DNA of 64,000 nt from Sulfitobacter litoralis (GTDB lineage Bacteria > Pseudomonadota > Alphaproteobacteria > Rhodobacterales > Rhodobacteraceae): positions 124,001 through 188,000 of the forward strand of contig NZ_FNJD01000004.1 of the NCBI RefSeq assembly GCF_900103185.1, given 5' to 3'. Each line of letters begins with the position of its first letter. Position 1 is the first letter of the stretch. Position numbers and translations under genes: made by a program. Below are positions 27,816 to 37,428 of the stretch, piece after piece. The notes under the pieces are model-generated. The model was not told where the DNA came from, did no database searches, and saw nothing but the letters and a program-made list of their open reading frames with translations.

Positions 27816-29189
27816 TTAACCGGCCGCTTTAACCTGCTGGCTGGACCGGCGTGCCGAAAGCTCCTCCGCGACGAGGAACGCAAGTTCAAGCGACTGACTG
27901 GCATTCAAACGCGGGTCGCAGGCGGTGTGGTAGCGATCTGACAGGTCTTCGTCCTGCACGGCGCGTACACCGCCGGTGCATTCGGTCACATCCTGTCCCG
28001 TCATCTCGAAATGCACGCCACCGGGTACTGTGCCTTCGGCCGCATGAACCGCAAAGAACTCGCGCACTTCACGCAGCACGGAATCAAACGGACGGGTTTT
28101 ATAGCCACTCGAGGATTTAATCGTGTTGCCGTGCATCGCGTCGCAGGTCCAGACGACATTCGCGCCCTCTTCCTGCACGGTTTTGATCAAACGCGGCAGG
28201 TGTTCGCCGACATTGCCGGCCCCGAAACGCGCGATCAGGGTCAGACGGCCCTCTTCGTTTTCAGGGTTCAGCTTGTGCATCAACAGCTTGAGGTCGTCGC
28301 TGGTCATGGTCGGGCCGCACTTCAGGCCGATCGGGTTCTGCACGCCGCGGGCAAATTCCACATGCGCGCCGTCGGGTTGACGGGTACGGTCGCCGATCCA
28401 GATCATGTGACCGGAACCCGCCAGCCATTTGCCGGTCTGGCTGTCCTGACGGCACAGCGCCTCTTCGTATTCCAACAGCAGCGATTCATGGCTGGTATAA
28501 TATTCTACCGATTGCAGCGTATGAGCCGTCTCGGATGTCACGCCAGCGGCCGCCATGAAATCGAGCGTATCTGAAATACGGTTCGCGATCTCGCGGTATT
28601 TCTCTGCTTTTTCGCTTTCGGTAAAGCCCAGGGTCCAGCCGTGCACCTGATGCACGTCCGCATACCCACCGGTCGAGAACGCACGGATCAGGTTTAACGT
28701 CGCTGCAGCCTGCGTGTAGGCGCGCAGCATCTTTTTGGGGTCCGGAATACGCGCCTCTGGGGTAAAGGCGAGCTCGTTGATGATGTCACCACGGTAGCTT
28801 GGCAGCTCTAGGCCATCAACGGTCTCTGTCGCTGCGGAACGCGGCTTGGCAAATTGGCCTGCCATCCGGCCAAGTTTGATCACTGGTACTTTCGCACCAT
28901 GCGTCAGCACAATCGCCATCTGCAACATCACCTTGAAGGTGTCGCGGATCATGTCGCTGCTGAATTGCTCAAAGCTTTCGGCACAATCGCCCCCCTGCAG
29001 CAAGAACGCCTCGCCGCGACCGGCGGCCGCCAGATGCTTTTTAAGCCGCCGCGCTTCGCCGGCGAAAACCAACAATGGATAACGGGACAATTCAGCTTCG
29101 ACCGCGCGCAGCGCGTCCTGATCAGGATAGTCGGGCATCTGGATCCGCGGTTTGTCGCGCCAGCTTGATTTTGTCCAATCGGTCATCAT
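27816..29189 (-). CDS. 3-deoxy-7-phosphoheptulonate synthase, class II
   Basis: A 457-residue plant-type DAHP synthase that commits phosphoenolpyruvate and erythrose 4-phosphate to aromatic synthesis. Landmarks: [55 protein letters not shown] and [11 protein letters not shown], with [19 protein letters not shown] near the C-terminus providing the Mn-binding His and Glu. Either of the two adjacent ATGs at 29189 and 29186 may be used. Convergent with the PAS gene and divergent from the GlxA-type regulator. Confidence 0.95.
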   Translation of the reverse strand: MMTDWTKSSWRDKPRIQMPDYPDQDALRAVEAELSRYPLLVFAGEARRLKKHLAAAGRGEAFLLQGGDCAESFEQFSSDMIRDTFKVMLQMAIVLTHGAKVPVIKLGRMAGQFAKPRSAATETVDGLELPSYRGDIINELAFTPEARIPDPKKMLRAYTQAAATLNLIRAFSTGGYADVHQVHGWTLGFTESEKAEKYREIANRISDTLDFMAAAGVTSETAHTLQSVEYYTSHESLLLEYEEALCRQDSQTGKWLAGSGHMIWIGDRTRQPDGAHVEFARGVQNPIGLKCGPTMTSDDLKLLMHKLNPENEEGRLTLIARFGAGNVGEHLPRLIKTVQEEGANVVWTCDAMHGNTIKSSSGYKTRPFDSVLREVREFFAVHAAEGTVPGGVHFEMTGQDVTECTGGVRAVQDEDLSDRYHTACDPRLNASQSLELAFLVAEELSARRSSQQVKAAG

Positions 29190-29389
29190 TTTTCTCCGAA
29201 GTCCGCAGCGCCCAGAGTGACGGGCGCAAAGAAGGTGAATGTGTGGTATATAAAGATCAGGCTCAAGTGACCAGAACCGAAATTCAACCTATTGACCTTC
29301 GCCGCCGGTCATGGCCAAGTTTTCGGCAGGTTTTTGAGGGCATCGCCCACTTTGCCCCCATAAATAACCCAAACCTGAAAGGCTGCGTG

Positions 29390-30394
29390 ATGACTGACAC
29401 CCGTCTGGCCAACCGCTTTCCCACTGACGCAGAAAAGACACGCCGGTTTGTCTTTGTGTTGTTGGAAGATTTTACACTGCTGAGCTTTGCTTCGGCGGTC
29501 GAATGCTTGCGGATCGCTAACCGTATGTCCGGGCGCACGGCCTATGACTGGCGCCTAATCGGCGAAGACGGCGGACGCGTGCGCTGTTCGGCGGGGGCGG
29601 AATACACGCTGGACGGCAGTCTGGATGAACTGCGCCGCGAAGATACGTTGGTTGTGTGCAGTGGTATCAACGTGCAGGCAGCGACCACTAAAAAGCTATT
29701 GGGCTGGCTACGCCGCGAAGCCCGCAAGGGCATGATGGTCGGTGGTCTGTGTACCGCCGCATTTACGCTGGCCAAAGCCGGTTTGCTGGACGGTAAAAAG
29801 GCCACGATCCACTGGGAGAACCAGGACAGCTTTAGCGAGGATTTCGAGGACGTAATCCTGACCAAGTCCGTCTTTGTGGTAGACGGGAACCGGATGACAA
29901 CTGCCGGTGGGACGTCGTCGATCGATCTGATGCTCAAGCTGATTGCCGATGATCTGGGCGAGGATCTGGCGAATGCGGTTGCTGACCAATTGATCTATAG
30001 CTCCATTCGGACCGACCAAGACACGCAGCGTCTGTCCGTGCCGACGCGCATTGGCGTGCGCCACCCCAAACTCGGGCAGGTCATCCAGATGATGGAGGCC
30101 AATATCGAAGAGCCGATCAGCCCTTCGTCGCTCGCGCGTGATGTAGGCATGTCCACGCGGCAGCTGGAGCGCCTCTTCCGTCGGTATCTAAGCCGCAGCC
30201 CCAAGCGTTATTACATGGAACTACGTCTGCAAAAATCCCGCAACCTGCTGATGCAAACCGATATGAGCGTGATCAATGTCGCACTGGCTTGCGGCTTTGC
30301 GTCCCCGTCGCATTTCTCAAAGTGCTACCGTGCACATTATGATACGACACCCTATCGTGAGCGCGGATCACATGCCGCCAGGCCGGTCGCCTAA
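29390..30394 (+). CDS. GlxA family transcriptional regulator (DJ-1/PfpI + AraC)
   Basis: A 334-residue regulator. The N-terminal DJ-1/PfpI-like sensor (about 20-190) has FVLLEDFTLLSFASAVECLRIANR and the nucleophile-elbow region GGLCTAAFTLAKAG. The AraC DNA-binding domain (about 225-325) has two helix-turn-helix motifs, SSLARDVGMSTRQLERLFRRYL and VINVALACGFASPSHFSKCY. Such proteins often control catabolism of amines, glycine betaine, carnitine or arginine. ATG at 29390 gives the normal N-terminus. It is convergent with the sugar dehydrogenase, stops overlapping by three to four bases; target genes are not identifiable here. Confidence 0.88.
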   Translation: MTDTRLANRFPTDAEKTRRFVFVLLEDFTLLSFASAVECLRIANRMSGRTAYDWRLIGEDGGRVRCSAGAEYTLDGSLDELRREDTLVVCSGINVQAATTKKLLGWLRREARKGMMVGGLCTAAFTLAKAGLLDGKKATIHWENQDSFSEDFEDVILTKSVFVVDGNRMTTAGGTSSIDLMLKLIADDLGEDLANAVADQLIYSSIRTDQDTQRLSVPTRIGVRHPKLGQVIQMMEANIEEPISPSSLARDVGMSTRQLERLFRRYLSRSPKRYYMELRLQKSRNLLMQTDMSVINVALACGFASPSHFSKCYRAHYDTTPYRERGSHAARPVA

Positions 30395-31485
30395 TCTGTG
30401 CCGATCCGGTAGACTGCGCCGTTCCCGACCGAGATGAACCAGATCGCGCCGTCCGGTGCTTCGACAATGTCGCGCACGCGGGCGGTTTCGGGGGTTTTGA
30501 TCTGGGCGACCTCACGCAGCGGAGCCCCCTTAAGGCGCGCGATGTAGTTGAACTTGAGCGACCCCACCAAGATATCACCGCGCCAGTCCGGAAACATCTT
30601 GCCAGAATAGACCAGCAACCCCGAAGGGGCGATGGACGGGTCCCAGTAGTATGCGGGCTGTTCCATCCCTTCTTTCGTGGTGCCTTCGCCTATTTTCGCA
30701 CCGGAGTAGTGCCGCCCGTACGAAATCACAGGCCAGCCATAATTCGCGCCCTTGCGCACGGCGTTAACCTCGTCCCCGCCGCGCGCACCGTGCTCTGACA
30801 CCCAAAGCTTCCCGCTCGGGTCAAGCCCCGCCCCTTGCGGGTTGCGATGCCCGTAGGACCAGATTTCAGGCAGCACGCCGTCGCGCCCGACAAAGGGGTT
30901 GTCCTGCGGCACGCTCCCGTCGCGGTTCACGCGAACGACTGATCCGTTGTGCTGGCCCAGATCCTGCGCCGCCGGTCTGTCGCCGCGCTCTCCGATGGTG
31001 ACGAACAGTGTCCCGTCACGCGCCTCTACGACGCGGCTGCCAAAGTGCTGCCCCTTGGACGATCCCCGCGACATGCTGAACAGATCACGCACATTTTCCA
31101 ACCGACTGCCGTCTGGCGACAGCTCAGCAGCGGCGAGCGCGGTACCAGCCCCGCCGTCAAGCGCCTTGGCATAGGTTAGGAAAACGGTCCGGGTCGTGTC
31201 AAAGTCGCGCGCAAGGGTGATATCAAGCAAACCACCCTGACCTGCATCCACAACCTGCGGCGCCCCCGCGACCTCATAGAGGGTACCGTCACGGGCGCGC
31301 AGCAACCGGCCATCTCGTTCAGTGATAAGTACGTCACCTCGGGGGAGCACCGCCAACGCCCATGGCGTATCCAGCCCTGATACCCGCTGTTCGATCGTCA
31401 TTTCTTGCGCAAAGACGTATGGTGCCCCAAAGACCATCGCGCCCAACGACAGCGCCAACGCCCGTTTCACAACCCTGCGGATCAT
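30391..31485 (-). CDS. PQQ-dependent sugar dehydrogenase (soluble, YliI/Asd type)
   Basis: A 364-residue secreted beta-propeller. A signal peptide (cleaved near VFAQE, residue 27) precedes the GSDH/YliI fold: RVSGLDTPWALAVLPRGDVLITERDGRL, GGLLDITLARDF, GERGDRPAAQD, IWSYGHRNPQGAGLDPSG and SEHGARGGDEVN, giving the active-site His and the Ca-coordinating residues. It oxidises aldose sugars with PQQ in the periplasm. The start at 31485 has GGAGA as SD. The frame stays open on this strand for 566 codons upstream, but that stretch is antisense to the neighbouring transporter gene. Confidence 0.9.
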   Translation of the reverse strand: MIRRVVKRALALSLGAMVFGAPYVFAQEMTIEQRVSGLDTPWALAVLPRGDVLITERDGRLLRARDGTLYEVAGAPQVVDAGQGGLLDITLARDFDTTRTVFLTYAKALDGGAGTALAAAELSPDGSRLENVRDLFSMSRGSSKGQHFGSRVVEARDGTLFVTIGERGDRPAAQDLGQHNGSVVRVNRDGSVPQDNPFVGRDGVLPEIWSYGHRNPQGAGLDPSGKLWVSEHGARGGDEVNAVRKGANYGWPVISYGRHYSGAKIGEGTTKEGMEQPAYYWDPSIAPSGLLVYSGKMFPDWRGDILVGSLKFNYIARLKGAPLREVAQIKTPETARVRDIVEAPDGAIWFISVGNGAVYRIGTD

Positions 31486-31644
31486 GGCTTTCTCTCCTGA
31501 TACACCCCGTTGATGTAAAGCTAGAGCATGCAGCGCTATGATCCACATCGTCTTGCGCCAGTTTACCTTTGGACAACGCTTTTCTTTTCTCAAATCGGCG
31601 CATAGGTTCTTTTGCAGAACACGATGTTCAACAGGGAGAATAAT

Positions 31645-32835
31645 ATGAAAAAGATGCTTATGGCCACAACGGCTGCAGCATTGCTGGCCACCAATGCCTA
31701 TGCCGATGCACACAGCAAAGATGTGAAGCTCGGCGTGATCTTTGGTTTCACCGGCCCGATTGAATCGCTGACCGGTATCATGGCGGAAAGCGCCGAGCTT
31801 GCCATGAAAGAAGTCACCGACAGCGGCATGCTGATGGATGGGGCCACGGTTTCGGCCTCGCGCGCTGACACGGGCTGCGTGGACAACGCGCTTGCGGTGT
31901 CCAGCGCTGAACGTCTGATCTCCGAAGGGATCAACGGCATTGTGGGCGCGGCTTGCTCTGGCGTGACTGGTGCGGTCTTGCAAAACGCGGCCTTGCCAAA
32001 CGGGATGGTGATGATCTCGCCCTCCGCCACGTCCCCCGGCCTGACATCGATGGACGACGACGGTCTGTTCTTCCGCACCGCGCCTTCGGACGCCCGTCAG
32101 GGTGAAGTCATGGCCGACGTGCTGATGGAAGAAGGCATCAAGCAGGTCGCAGTCACCTATACCAACAATGACTACGGCAAGGGATTGGCGGACGCATTCC
32201 AGCAGGCCTATGAAGCCGCTGGCGGTACGATCACCATTTCGGCGGCCCACGAAGATGGCAAGGCCGATTACTCTGCTGAAGTTGGCGCGCTGGCCTCTGC
32301 CGGTGGCGACCGTCTTGTTGTGGCGGGTTATGTCGATCAGGGCGGCTCTGGCCTCGTGCGTGCAGCTATCGATTCCGGTGCGTTCGACACATTCCACTTC
32401 CCCGACGGGATGATCGCGGCGAACCTTGAAAATAACTTCGGCACCGAGCTGGACGGCTCGACCGGCCAACACCCCGGCACCGACAGCCCCGGCGCTGACA
32501 AATTCACCGCGCTTGTCGACGGTGCGTTTGATACGACATCGCCTTTCGCTCCTGAAAGCTATGATGCAACCGCGCTGTTGATGTTGGCGATGCAGGCCGC
32601 GGGCTCCACAGATCCGCAAGTCTATAAGGATCAGATCATGTCGGTGGCCAATGCCCCCGGCGAAAAGATCTATCCCGGCGAACTGGGCAAAGCGCTTCAG
32701 ATCCTCAAGGACGGTGGCGAAGTCGATTATGACGGCGCAACTGCGGTGGAGCTGATCGGACCCGGCGAATCTGCTGGCAGCTACCGTCAGATCAAGATCG
32801 AAGGCGGCAAAATCACGACGGTTCAATACCGCTAA
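31645..32835 (+). CDS. Branched-chain-type ABC transporter substrate-binding protein
   Basis: A 396-residue periplasmic binding protein of the HAAT/LivJ class. A signal peptide ends at ANAYADA. The mature domain begins KLGVIFGFTGPIESLTGIMAESAELAMKE, and GIVGAACSGVTGAVLQNAA is the ligand-binding loop. The start at 31645 has AGGGAG at 31633-31638. It opens the operon with livG, livF, livH and livM downstream; a terminator-like hairpin directly after it would allow higher expression. The ligand may be a branched-chain amino acid, another amino acid, an amide or an aromatic compound. Confidence 0.88.
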   Translation: MKKMLMATTAAALLATNAYADAHSKDVKLGVIFGFTGPIESLTGIMAESAELAMKEVTDSGMLMDGATVSASRADTGCVDNALAVSSAERLISEGINGIVGAACSGVTGAVLQNAALPNGMVMISPSATSPGLTSMDDDGLFFRTAPSDARQGEVMADVLMEEGIKQVAVTYTNNDYGKGLADAFQQAYEAAGGTITISAAHEDGKADYSAEVGALASAGGDRLVVAGYVDQGGSGLVRAAIDSGAFDTFHFPDGMIAANLENNFGTELDGSTGQHPGTDSPGADKFTALVDGAFDTTSPFAPESYDATALLMLAMQAAGSTDPQVYKDQIMSVANAPGEKIYPGELGKALQILKDGGEVDYDGATAVELIGPGESAGSYRQIKIEGGKITTVQYR

Positions 32836-32854
32836 CATCTCATAACATGACAGA

Positions 32855-32889
32855 AAACAGCCCGCTGCACTGCAGCCGGGCTGTTTTTG
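32855..32889 (+). terminator. Terminator between the binding protein and livG
   Basis: ACAGCCCG (32857-32864) and CGGGCTGT (32877-32884) form a perfect 8-bp stem, extended by A-T pairs, with TTTT following. As in the pst operon, it separates the binding protein gene from the rest of the transporter. Confidence 0.85.
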
Positions 32890-32925
32890 CAACGGGGCTT
32901 GGGCTCTGCACGGGGAGACATAGTA

Positions 32926-33705
32926 ATGATCGTCGTAGACGACATCCATAAACATTTCGGCGGGTTTCACGCCGTGGAAGGTGCCAATCTGACCATTGGC
33001 AAAGGCACGATCACCGGCTTGATCGGCCCGAACGGTGCGGGCAAAACCACGCTGTTCAACGTCATCGCCGGCGTGCTCAAGCCCACGTCGGGCCGTGTAA
33101 CCATGGACGGCGAGGATATCACCGGCCTGCCCCCGCATACGCTGTTTCACAAGGGGTTGCTGCGGACCTTCCAGATCGCCCATGAATTTTCATCCATGAG
33201 CTGCCGCGAGAACCTGATGATGGTGCCCGGTGATCAGGCCGGCGAAACGCTGTGGAACACATGGTTCGGACGCAAGCGCATCGCAGATCAGGAACGCGCC
33301 CTGCGCGCCAAGGCGGACGAGGTGCTCGAGTTTTTGACGGTCGAACAACTGGCCGAGCAAAAGGCGGGGCAGATCTCGGGCGGTCAGAAAAAGCTGCTAG
33401 AGTTGGGGCGGACCATGATGGTCGACGCGAAAATCGTGTTTCTGGACGAAGTCGGTGCCGGCGTGAACCGCACGCTGCTGAACACCATCGGCGACGCGAT
33501 CATCCGCCTGAACCAAGAACGCGGCTATACCTTCGTCGTCATCGAACACGACATGGATTTTATTGGCCGCTTGTGTGATCCGGTGATCTGTATGGCCGAG
33601 GGCAAAGTTCTGGCCCAAGGCACACTGCCCGAAATCAAAGCAAACGAGCAAGTGATCGAGGCCTATCTGGGCACCGGGCTCAAGAACAAGGCTGTGTCTG
33701 CATGA
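32926..33705 (+). CDS. livG: Branched-chain amino-acid ABC transporter ATP-binding protein
   Basis: A 259-residue ABC ATPase of the LivG type. Walker A GPNGAGKTT is near residue 40, LRTFQIAHEFSSMSCRENLMM is the Q-loop region typical of LivG, the signature reads ISGGQKKLLELG, and Walker B KIVFLDEVGAGVN; here the usual DEP is DEV. GGGGAGA at 32912 is the SD. Its stop codon overlaps the first base pairs of a 46-codon frame (ATGA at 33702-33705). Confidence 0.9.
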   Translation: MIVVDDIHKHFGGFHAVEGANLTIGKGTITGLIGPNGAGKTTLFNVIAGVLKPTSGRVTMDGEDITGLPPHTLFHKGLLRTFQIAHEFSSMSCRENLMMVPGDQAGETLWNTWFGRKRIADQERALRAKADEVLEFLTVEQLAEQKAGQISGGQKKLLELGRTMMVDAKIVFLDEVGAGVNRTLLNTIGDAIIRLNQERGYTFVVIEHDMDFIGRLCDPVICMAEGKVLAQGTLPEIKANEQVIEAYLGTGLKNKAVSA

Positions 33706-33842
33706 GACGCCCGCGGGCTGCATCGCCCCTCTGTGCGGGACTGGCCCTGCCGCAGACAGCAGCGGTTTGGACAGGCGAAAATTCCTGTGACGCGACGGTC
33801 CCCTGTGGCGGCCTTGATACCGAAAGAAAGAAACCGACATGA
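33702..33842 (+). CDS. Possible 46-residue protein bridging livG and livF
   Basis: The frame starts ATGA over the livG stop and ends TGA over the first bases of livF (ATGA at 33839-33842), so it fills the livG-livF gap exactly. The peptide starts MRRPRAASPLCAGLALPQTA, with a possible short signal-like segment, continues VWTGENSCDATVPCGGLDTE, and ends RKKPT. It has three cysteines. If translated it would couple livG to livF and explain the poor SD of livF. No family is recognised. Chance in a GC-rich gap remains possible. Confidence 0.4.
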   Translation: MRRPRAASPLCAGLALPQTAAVWTGENSCDATVPCGGLDTERKKPT

Positions 33843-34660
33843 GCAACCCATATGGCGATCGGGGCAACAAGGACCTATCGATCGCGAACCCCAAAGGCCA
33901 AGGCACCGCGCAACCTGTCAAAACCGGCGGCAAGAGCCACCCTGCGCCGGGCGGGCCGTTCTTGATCGGTGACACGATGACGGGTGGCTATGGCAAGGGC
34001 CCGGATATTCTGCACGGCTGTACAATCGCTGTCGAAAAAGGCGAGATCGCGGTTATCGTCGGTCCCAATGGCGCGGGCAAGTCCACCGCGATGAAAGCCG
34101 TGTTCGGCATGCTGGATGTCCGACAGGGTCATGTGCGTCTGGACGGCGAAGACATCACCGCGCTGTCACCGCAGGACCGTGTGGCCAAGGGCATGGGCTT
34201 TGTGCCGCAAACCTCGAATATTTTCACCTCGATGACCGTCGAAGAAAACCTCGAGATGGGGGCCTTCATCCGCCGCGATGATTTCCGCGATACGATGGCT
34301 CAAGTCTATGACCTGTTCCCGATCCTCAAGGAAAAACGCTATCAGCCAGCGGGTGAGCTGTCGGGCGGCCAACGTCAGCAGGTGGCCGTGGGTCGCGCGC
34401 TGATGACCCAGCCCAAAGTTCTGATGCTGGACGAACCTACCGCCGGTGTCTCGCCGATCGTGATGGACGAGTTGTTTGACCGTATCATCGAGGTTGCCCG
34501 CACCGGCATTCCGATCCTGATGGTGGAACAGAACGCCCGTCAGGCGCTTGAGATTGCGGATAAGGGATATGTTCTGGTGCAAGGGGCGAACGCTTTTACT
34601 GGTACAGGCAAAGAGCTTTTGGAAGATCCCGAAGTTCGTAAATCCTTTTTGGGGGGTTAA
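33839..34660 (+). CDS. livF: Branched-chain amino-acid ABC transporter ATP-binding protein (extended N-terminus)
   Basis: A 273-residue ABC ATPase of the LivF type: Walker A GPNGAGKST near residue 76, LSGGQRQQVAVGRAL signature, Walker B VLMLDEPTAGVSP and VEQNARQAL. The first 40 residues (MSNPYGDRGNKDLSIANPKG onward) are Gly/Lys/Pro rich and absent from typical LivF, in which the ATPase fold starts near residue 3. An internal start at GDTMTGGY would give a shorter protein. It stands between livG and an unknown secreted-protein gene. Confidence 0.9.
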   Translation: MSNPYGDRGNKDLSIANPKGQGTAQPVKTGGKSHPAPGGPFLIGDTMTGGYGKGPDILHGCTIAVEKGEIAVIVGPNGAGKSTAMKAVFGMLDVRQGHVRLDGEDITALSPQDRVAKGMGFVPQTSNIFTSMTVEENLEMGAFIRRDDFRDTMAQVYDLFPILKEKRYQPAGELSGGQRQQVAVGRALMTQPKVLMLDEPTAGVSPIVMDELFDRIIEVARTGIPILMVEQNARQALEIADKGYVLVQGANAFTGTGKELLEDPEVRKSFLGG

Positions 34661-34663
34661 GCG

Positions 34664-35110
34664 ATGCGATGGACCCTTCCTCTGGCTCTTGTGGCCTTTG
34701 CAGAACCCGCCTTAGCACAGGAAAGCACCGACGCGGCACCGCCTGCCCCAGCGGCCGGCACTGTTTCATCAACACCGCCAGAGCCGTTTCAGCAAACCAT
34801 CGCCATCGGCTGCCACTTTGTCTGGGAGTGCGTCGAAAACGAACCCTGTACAGAGACAGAGTTCTCCCCCGACGTCACCGGCACCGCAGGCGGCGCATCT
34901 GCTGATGCGCTGGCGGTTCAATCACAAATGGTCAGCGACGCCGAAACCGTCACGCTGACTGGCACGAAACAGGATAAGGCGCTGTCCCTGACGGGCGGTG
35001 GGTTTGACGCCCGCCACCTGCTTAGCATCGCCGCCGACGGGGCATCCCGTTACACCGTGCATTACGCTGATGGGCCTATCGCCATCAGCTATCTAGGGAC
35101 ATGTAAATAA
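34664..35110 (+). CDS. Secreted protein of unknown function within the liv operon
   Basis: A 148-residue protein with a signal peptide (MRWTLPLALVAFAEPALAQ). The mature part starts with an Ala/Pro/Thr-rich linker, then a domain with four cysteines: IGCHFVWECVENEPCTE near residues 45-60 and LGTCK at the C-terminus, which could form two disulfides. No family was recognised. It begins three bases after livF and its stop overlaps the livH start (TAATG), so it is clearly co-translated with the transporter and probably works with it in the periplasm. Confidence 0.8.
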   Translation: MRWTLPLALVAFAEPALAQESTDAAPPAPAAGTVSSTPPEPFQQTIAIGCHFVWECVENEPCTETEFSPDVTGTAGGASADALAVQSQMVSDAETVTLTGTKQDKALSLTGGGFDARHLLSIAADGASRYTVHYADGPIAISYLGTCK

Positions 35111-36120
35111 TGGACTTACTTAACGCTTTTGTCGCCTTGGCCAACTATGTGCTGGTCCCGGGCATTGCTTACGGGTCGCAACTGGCGCTTGGCGCGCTTG
35201 GGGTGACACTGGTTTACGGTATCTTGCGGTTCTCGAACTTTGCCCATGGCGATACCATGGCGCTTGGGGCCATGTCGGCAGTGCTGATCACGTGGGGGTT
35301 CCAGTCGCTGGGGCTGAGCCTGGGGGTCTTACCGACCGCACTGCTGGCCCTACCATTCGCGATCATCATCACTATCGGGCTGCTGCTTGGCACCGACAAG
35401 CTGGTCTATAGCTTCTACCGCGAAAAGAAGGCCAAGCCGGTGATTTTCGTCATCGTCTCGCTGGGGGTGACTTTCGTCTACAATGGCATCACCCGCTTCA
35501 TCATCGGTGCAGAGGATCAACGCTTTCTGGATGGCGAACGCTTCATCATCTCGGCGCGGGACTTCAAAGAGATGACCGGTCTCGAAGAAGGGCTGGCGAT
35601 CAAGACCACCCAAGGGCTGACGGTTGTTACGGCTGTCATCGTCGTTGCCGCGTTGTTTTGGTTCTTGAACAAGACGCGGTCGGGCAAATCCATGCGCGCC
35701 TATTCCGACAACGAAGATCTGGCGCTGCTGTCGGGCATCAACCCTGAACGGGTGGTCATGATCACATGGATCATCGTCGCCTGCCTTGCGACCACCGCGG
35801 GCGTGCTTTACGGGTTGGACAAGTCCTTTAAACCCTTCACCTATTTTCAACTGTTGCTGCCGATTTTCGCCGCCGCCATCGTGGGCGGGCTTGGCAGCCC
35901 CATCGGAGCAATCGCAGGCGGTTTTGTCATCGCGTTTTCCGAGGTGACAATCACCTACGCGTGGAAGAAAGTGTTCGGCTACCTCGCGCCCGAGGGGCTT
36001 GCCCCCGACGGATTGGTCCAGCTTCTGTCCACCGACTATAAATTCGCCGTCAGCTTCGTGATCTTGTTGATCGTGTTGCTGTTCAAACCCACAGGTCTAT
36101 TCAAGGGGCAATCGGTATGA
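35110..36120 (+). CDS. livH: Branched-chain amino-acid ABC transporter permease LivH
   Basis: A 336-residue membrane protein with about eight hydrophobic segments. GSQLALGALGVTLVYGILRFSNFAHGD near residues 20-46 is the LivH N-terminal signature, and PIFAAAIVGGLGSPIGAIAGGFVIA lies near residue 250. It starts by overlapping the previous stop (TAATG) and ends overlapping livM (ATGA at 36117). Confidence 0.92.
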   Translation: MDLLNAFVALANYVLVPGIAYGSQLALGALGVTLVYGILRFSNFAHGDTMALGAMSAVLITWGFQSLGLSLGVLPTALLALPFAIIITIGLLLGTDKLVYSFYREKKAKPVIFVIVSLGVTFVYNGITRFIIGAEDQRFLDGERFIISARDFKEMTGLEEGLAIKTTQGLTVVTAVIVVAALFWFLNKTRSGKSMRAYSDNEDLALLSGINPERVVMITWIIVACLATTAGVLYGLDKSFKPFTYFQLLLPIFAAAIVGGLGSPIGAIAGGFVIAFSEVTITYAWKKVFGYLAPEGLAPDGLVQLLSTDYKFAVSFVILLIVLLFKPTGLFKGQSV

Positions 36121-37421
36121 ACGAGACAGTCAAAAACACCGGCCTTTTCGCCATCGTCGCGGTTCTGATCGTACTGACCGGCGTGACCCAAAGCTGGAAC
36201 GCCGCGCTGCTGATCATTGCGATGGGGCTGATTTCAAGCATCATGGCGCTTGGGGTAAACCTGCAATGGGGCTTTGCAGGACTTTTCAACGTGGGCATCA
36301 TGGGGTTTGTGGCACTGGGTGGTCTCGCCGCTGTGCTGATTGGTATGCCCCCCTCCGAAGGGGCTTGGTCCGCGGGCGGCTGGGGCATTGTCGCCGCCTT
36401 GCTGATGGGGGCTGCGACGATCCTGCTGGCGGTTCAAGTGATGAAGCGCATGGCCAAGGGCTGGCTCCGCACGCTTCTCGTGCTGGCGGTTCTGGTCGGC
36501 GGGTTTTTCATCTTTCGCGCTCTGCTCGACCCTTCGGTCAGCGCGGTAGAGGCCGTGAGCCCCGCCACCACAGGCTATCTTGGCGGGCTTGGCCTACCGG
36601 TGATCTTTGCCTGGCCGGTTGGCGGGCTGTTTGCCGCTGGTGCTGCCTGGCTGATCGGAAAAACCGCCCTTGGGCTGCGGTCGGATTACCTTGCGATTGC
36701 CACCTTGGGCATCGCGGAAATCATCATCGCTGTGCTCAAGAACGAGGACTGGCTGTCGCGCGGCGTCAAGAATGTTATCGGCATCCCGCGCCCTGTGTCC
36801 TATGAGATCGACCTGCAAAACGACGCGGGCTTTGTGGCACAAGCGGCTGGGTTCGGGTTCAACCCTGTGGAAGCGTCAACGCTTTGGGTCAAGTTCTTGT
36901 ACGTTTGCCTGTTCGCCGTGGTGCTGCTGGTGCTCATGTGGCTGAGCCAGCGGGCACTGAATTCGCCTTGGGGCCGGATGCTGCGCGCGATCCGCGATAA
37001 TGAAGTTGCAGCCGAAGCCATGGGCAAGGATGTTACCGCGCGGCATTTGCAGGTGTTCATCCTCGGCTCCGCCATCTGCGGCATCGCCGGGGCGATGATG
37101 ACCACGCTGGATGGCCAGCTGACGCCCGGATCCTATCAGCCGTTGCGGTTCACCTTCCTGATCTGGGTCATGGTAATCGTCGGCGGTTCTGGCAATAATC
37201 TGGGGGCCGTGCTGGGGGGCTTTCTGATGTGGTATCTTTGGGTGATGGTAGAACCCATGGGCCTGTGGCTGATGCAGATGGTGACCGCGGGCATGTCTGA
37301 TGGCTATTGGCTAAAAGACCATTTGATCGACTCCGCCGCCCATATGCGGTTGATGACCATGGGCGCAGTGCTGCTGCTGGTCCTTAGGTTCAGCCCGCGC
37401 GGATTGATCCCCGAGAAGTAA
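36117..37421 (+). CDS. livM: Branched-chain amino-acid ABC transporter permease LivM
   Basis: A 434-residue permease, longer than many LivM proteins because of an inserted hydrophobic region around residues 80-170. LGVNLQWGFAGLFNVGIMGFVALGGLAA is the typical core start, SDYLAIATLGIAEII a central motif, and NSPWGRMLRAIRDNEVAAEAMGKDV the cytoplasmic ATPase-contact loop. It overlaps livH by four bases and ends the operon; a strong hairpin follows. Confidence 0.92.
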   Translation: MNETVKNTGLFAIVAVLIVLTGVTQSWNAALLIIAMGLISSIMALGVNLQWGFAGLFNVGIMGFVALGGLAAVLIGMPPSEGAWSAGGWGIVAALLMGAATILLAVQVMKRMAKGWLRTLLVLAVLVGGFFIFRALLDPSVSAVEAVSPATTGYLGGLGLPVIFAWPVGGLFAAGAAWLIGKTALGLRSDYLAIATLGIAEIIIAVLKNEDWLSRGVKNVIGIPRPVSYEIDLQNDAGFVAQAAGFGFNPVEASTLWVKFLYVCLFAVVLLVLMWLSQRALNSPWGRMLRAIRDNEVAAEAMGKDVTARHLQVFILGSAICGIAGAMMTTLDGQLTPGSYQPLRFTFLIWVMVIVGGSGNNLGAVLGGFLMWYLWVMVEPMGLWLMQMVTAGMSDGYWLKDHLIDSAAHMRLMTMGAVLLLVLRFSPRGLIPEK

Positions 37422-37428
37422 AAGAATA

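Noticed and set aside
31486-33183. A 566-codon open extension upstream of the sugar dehydrogenase on the minus strand
   Set aside because: It is antisense to the binding-protein and livG genes, lacks a recognisable domain, has shadow-type Arg/Gly/His-rich composition, and a proper signal peptide with SD starts at 31485.
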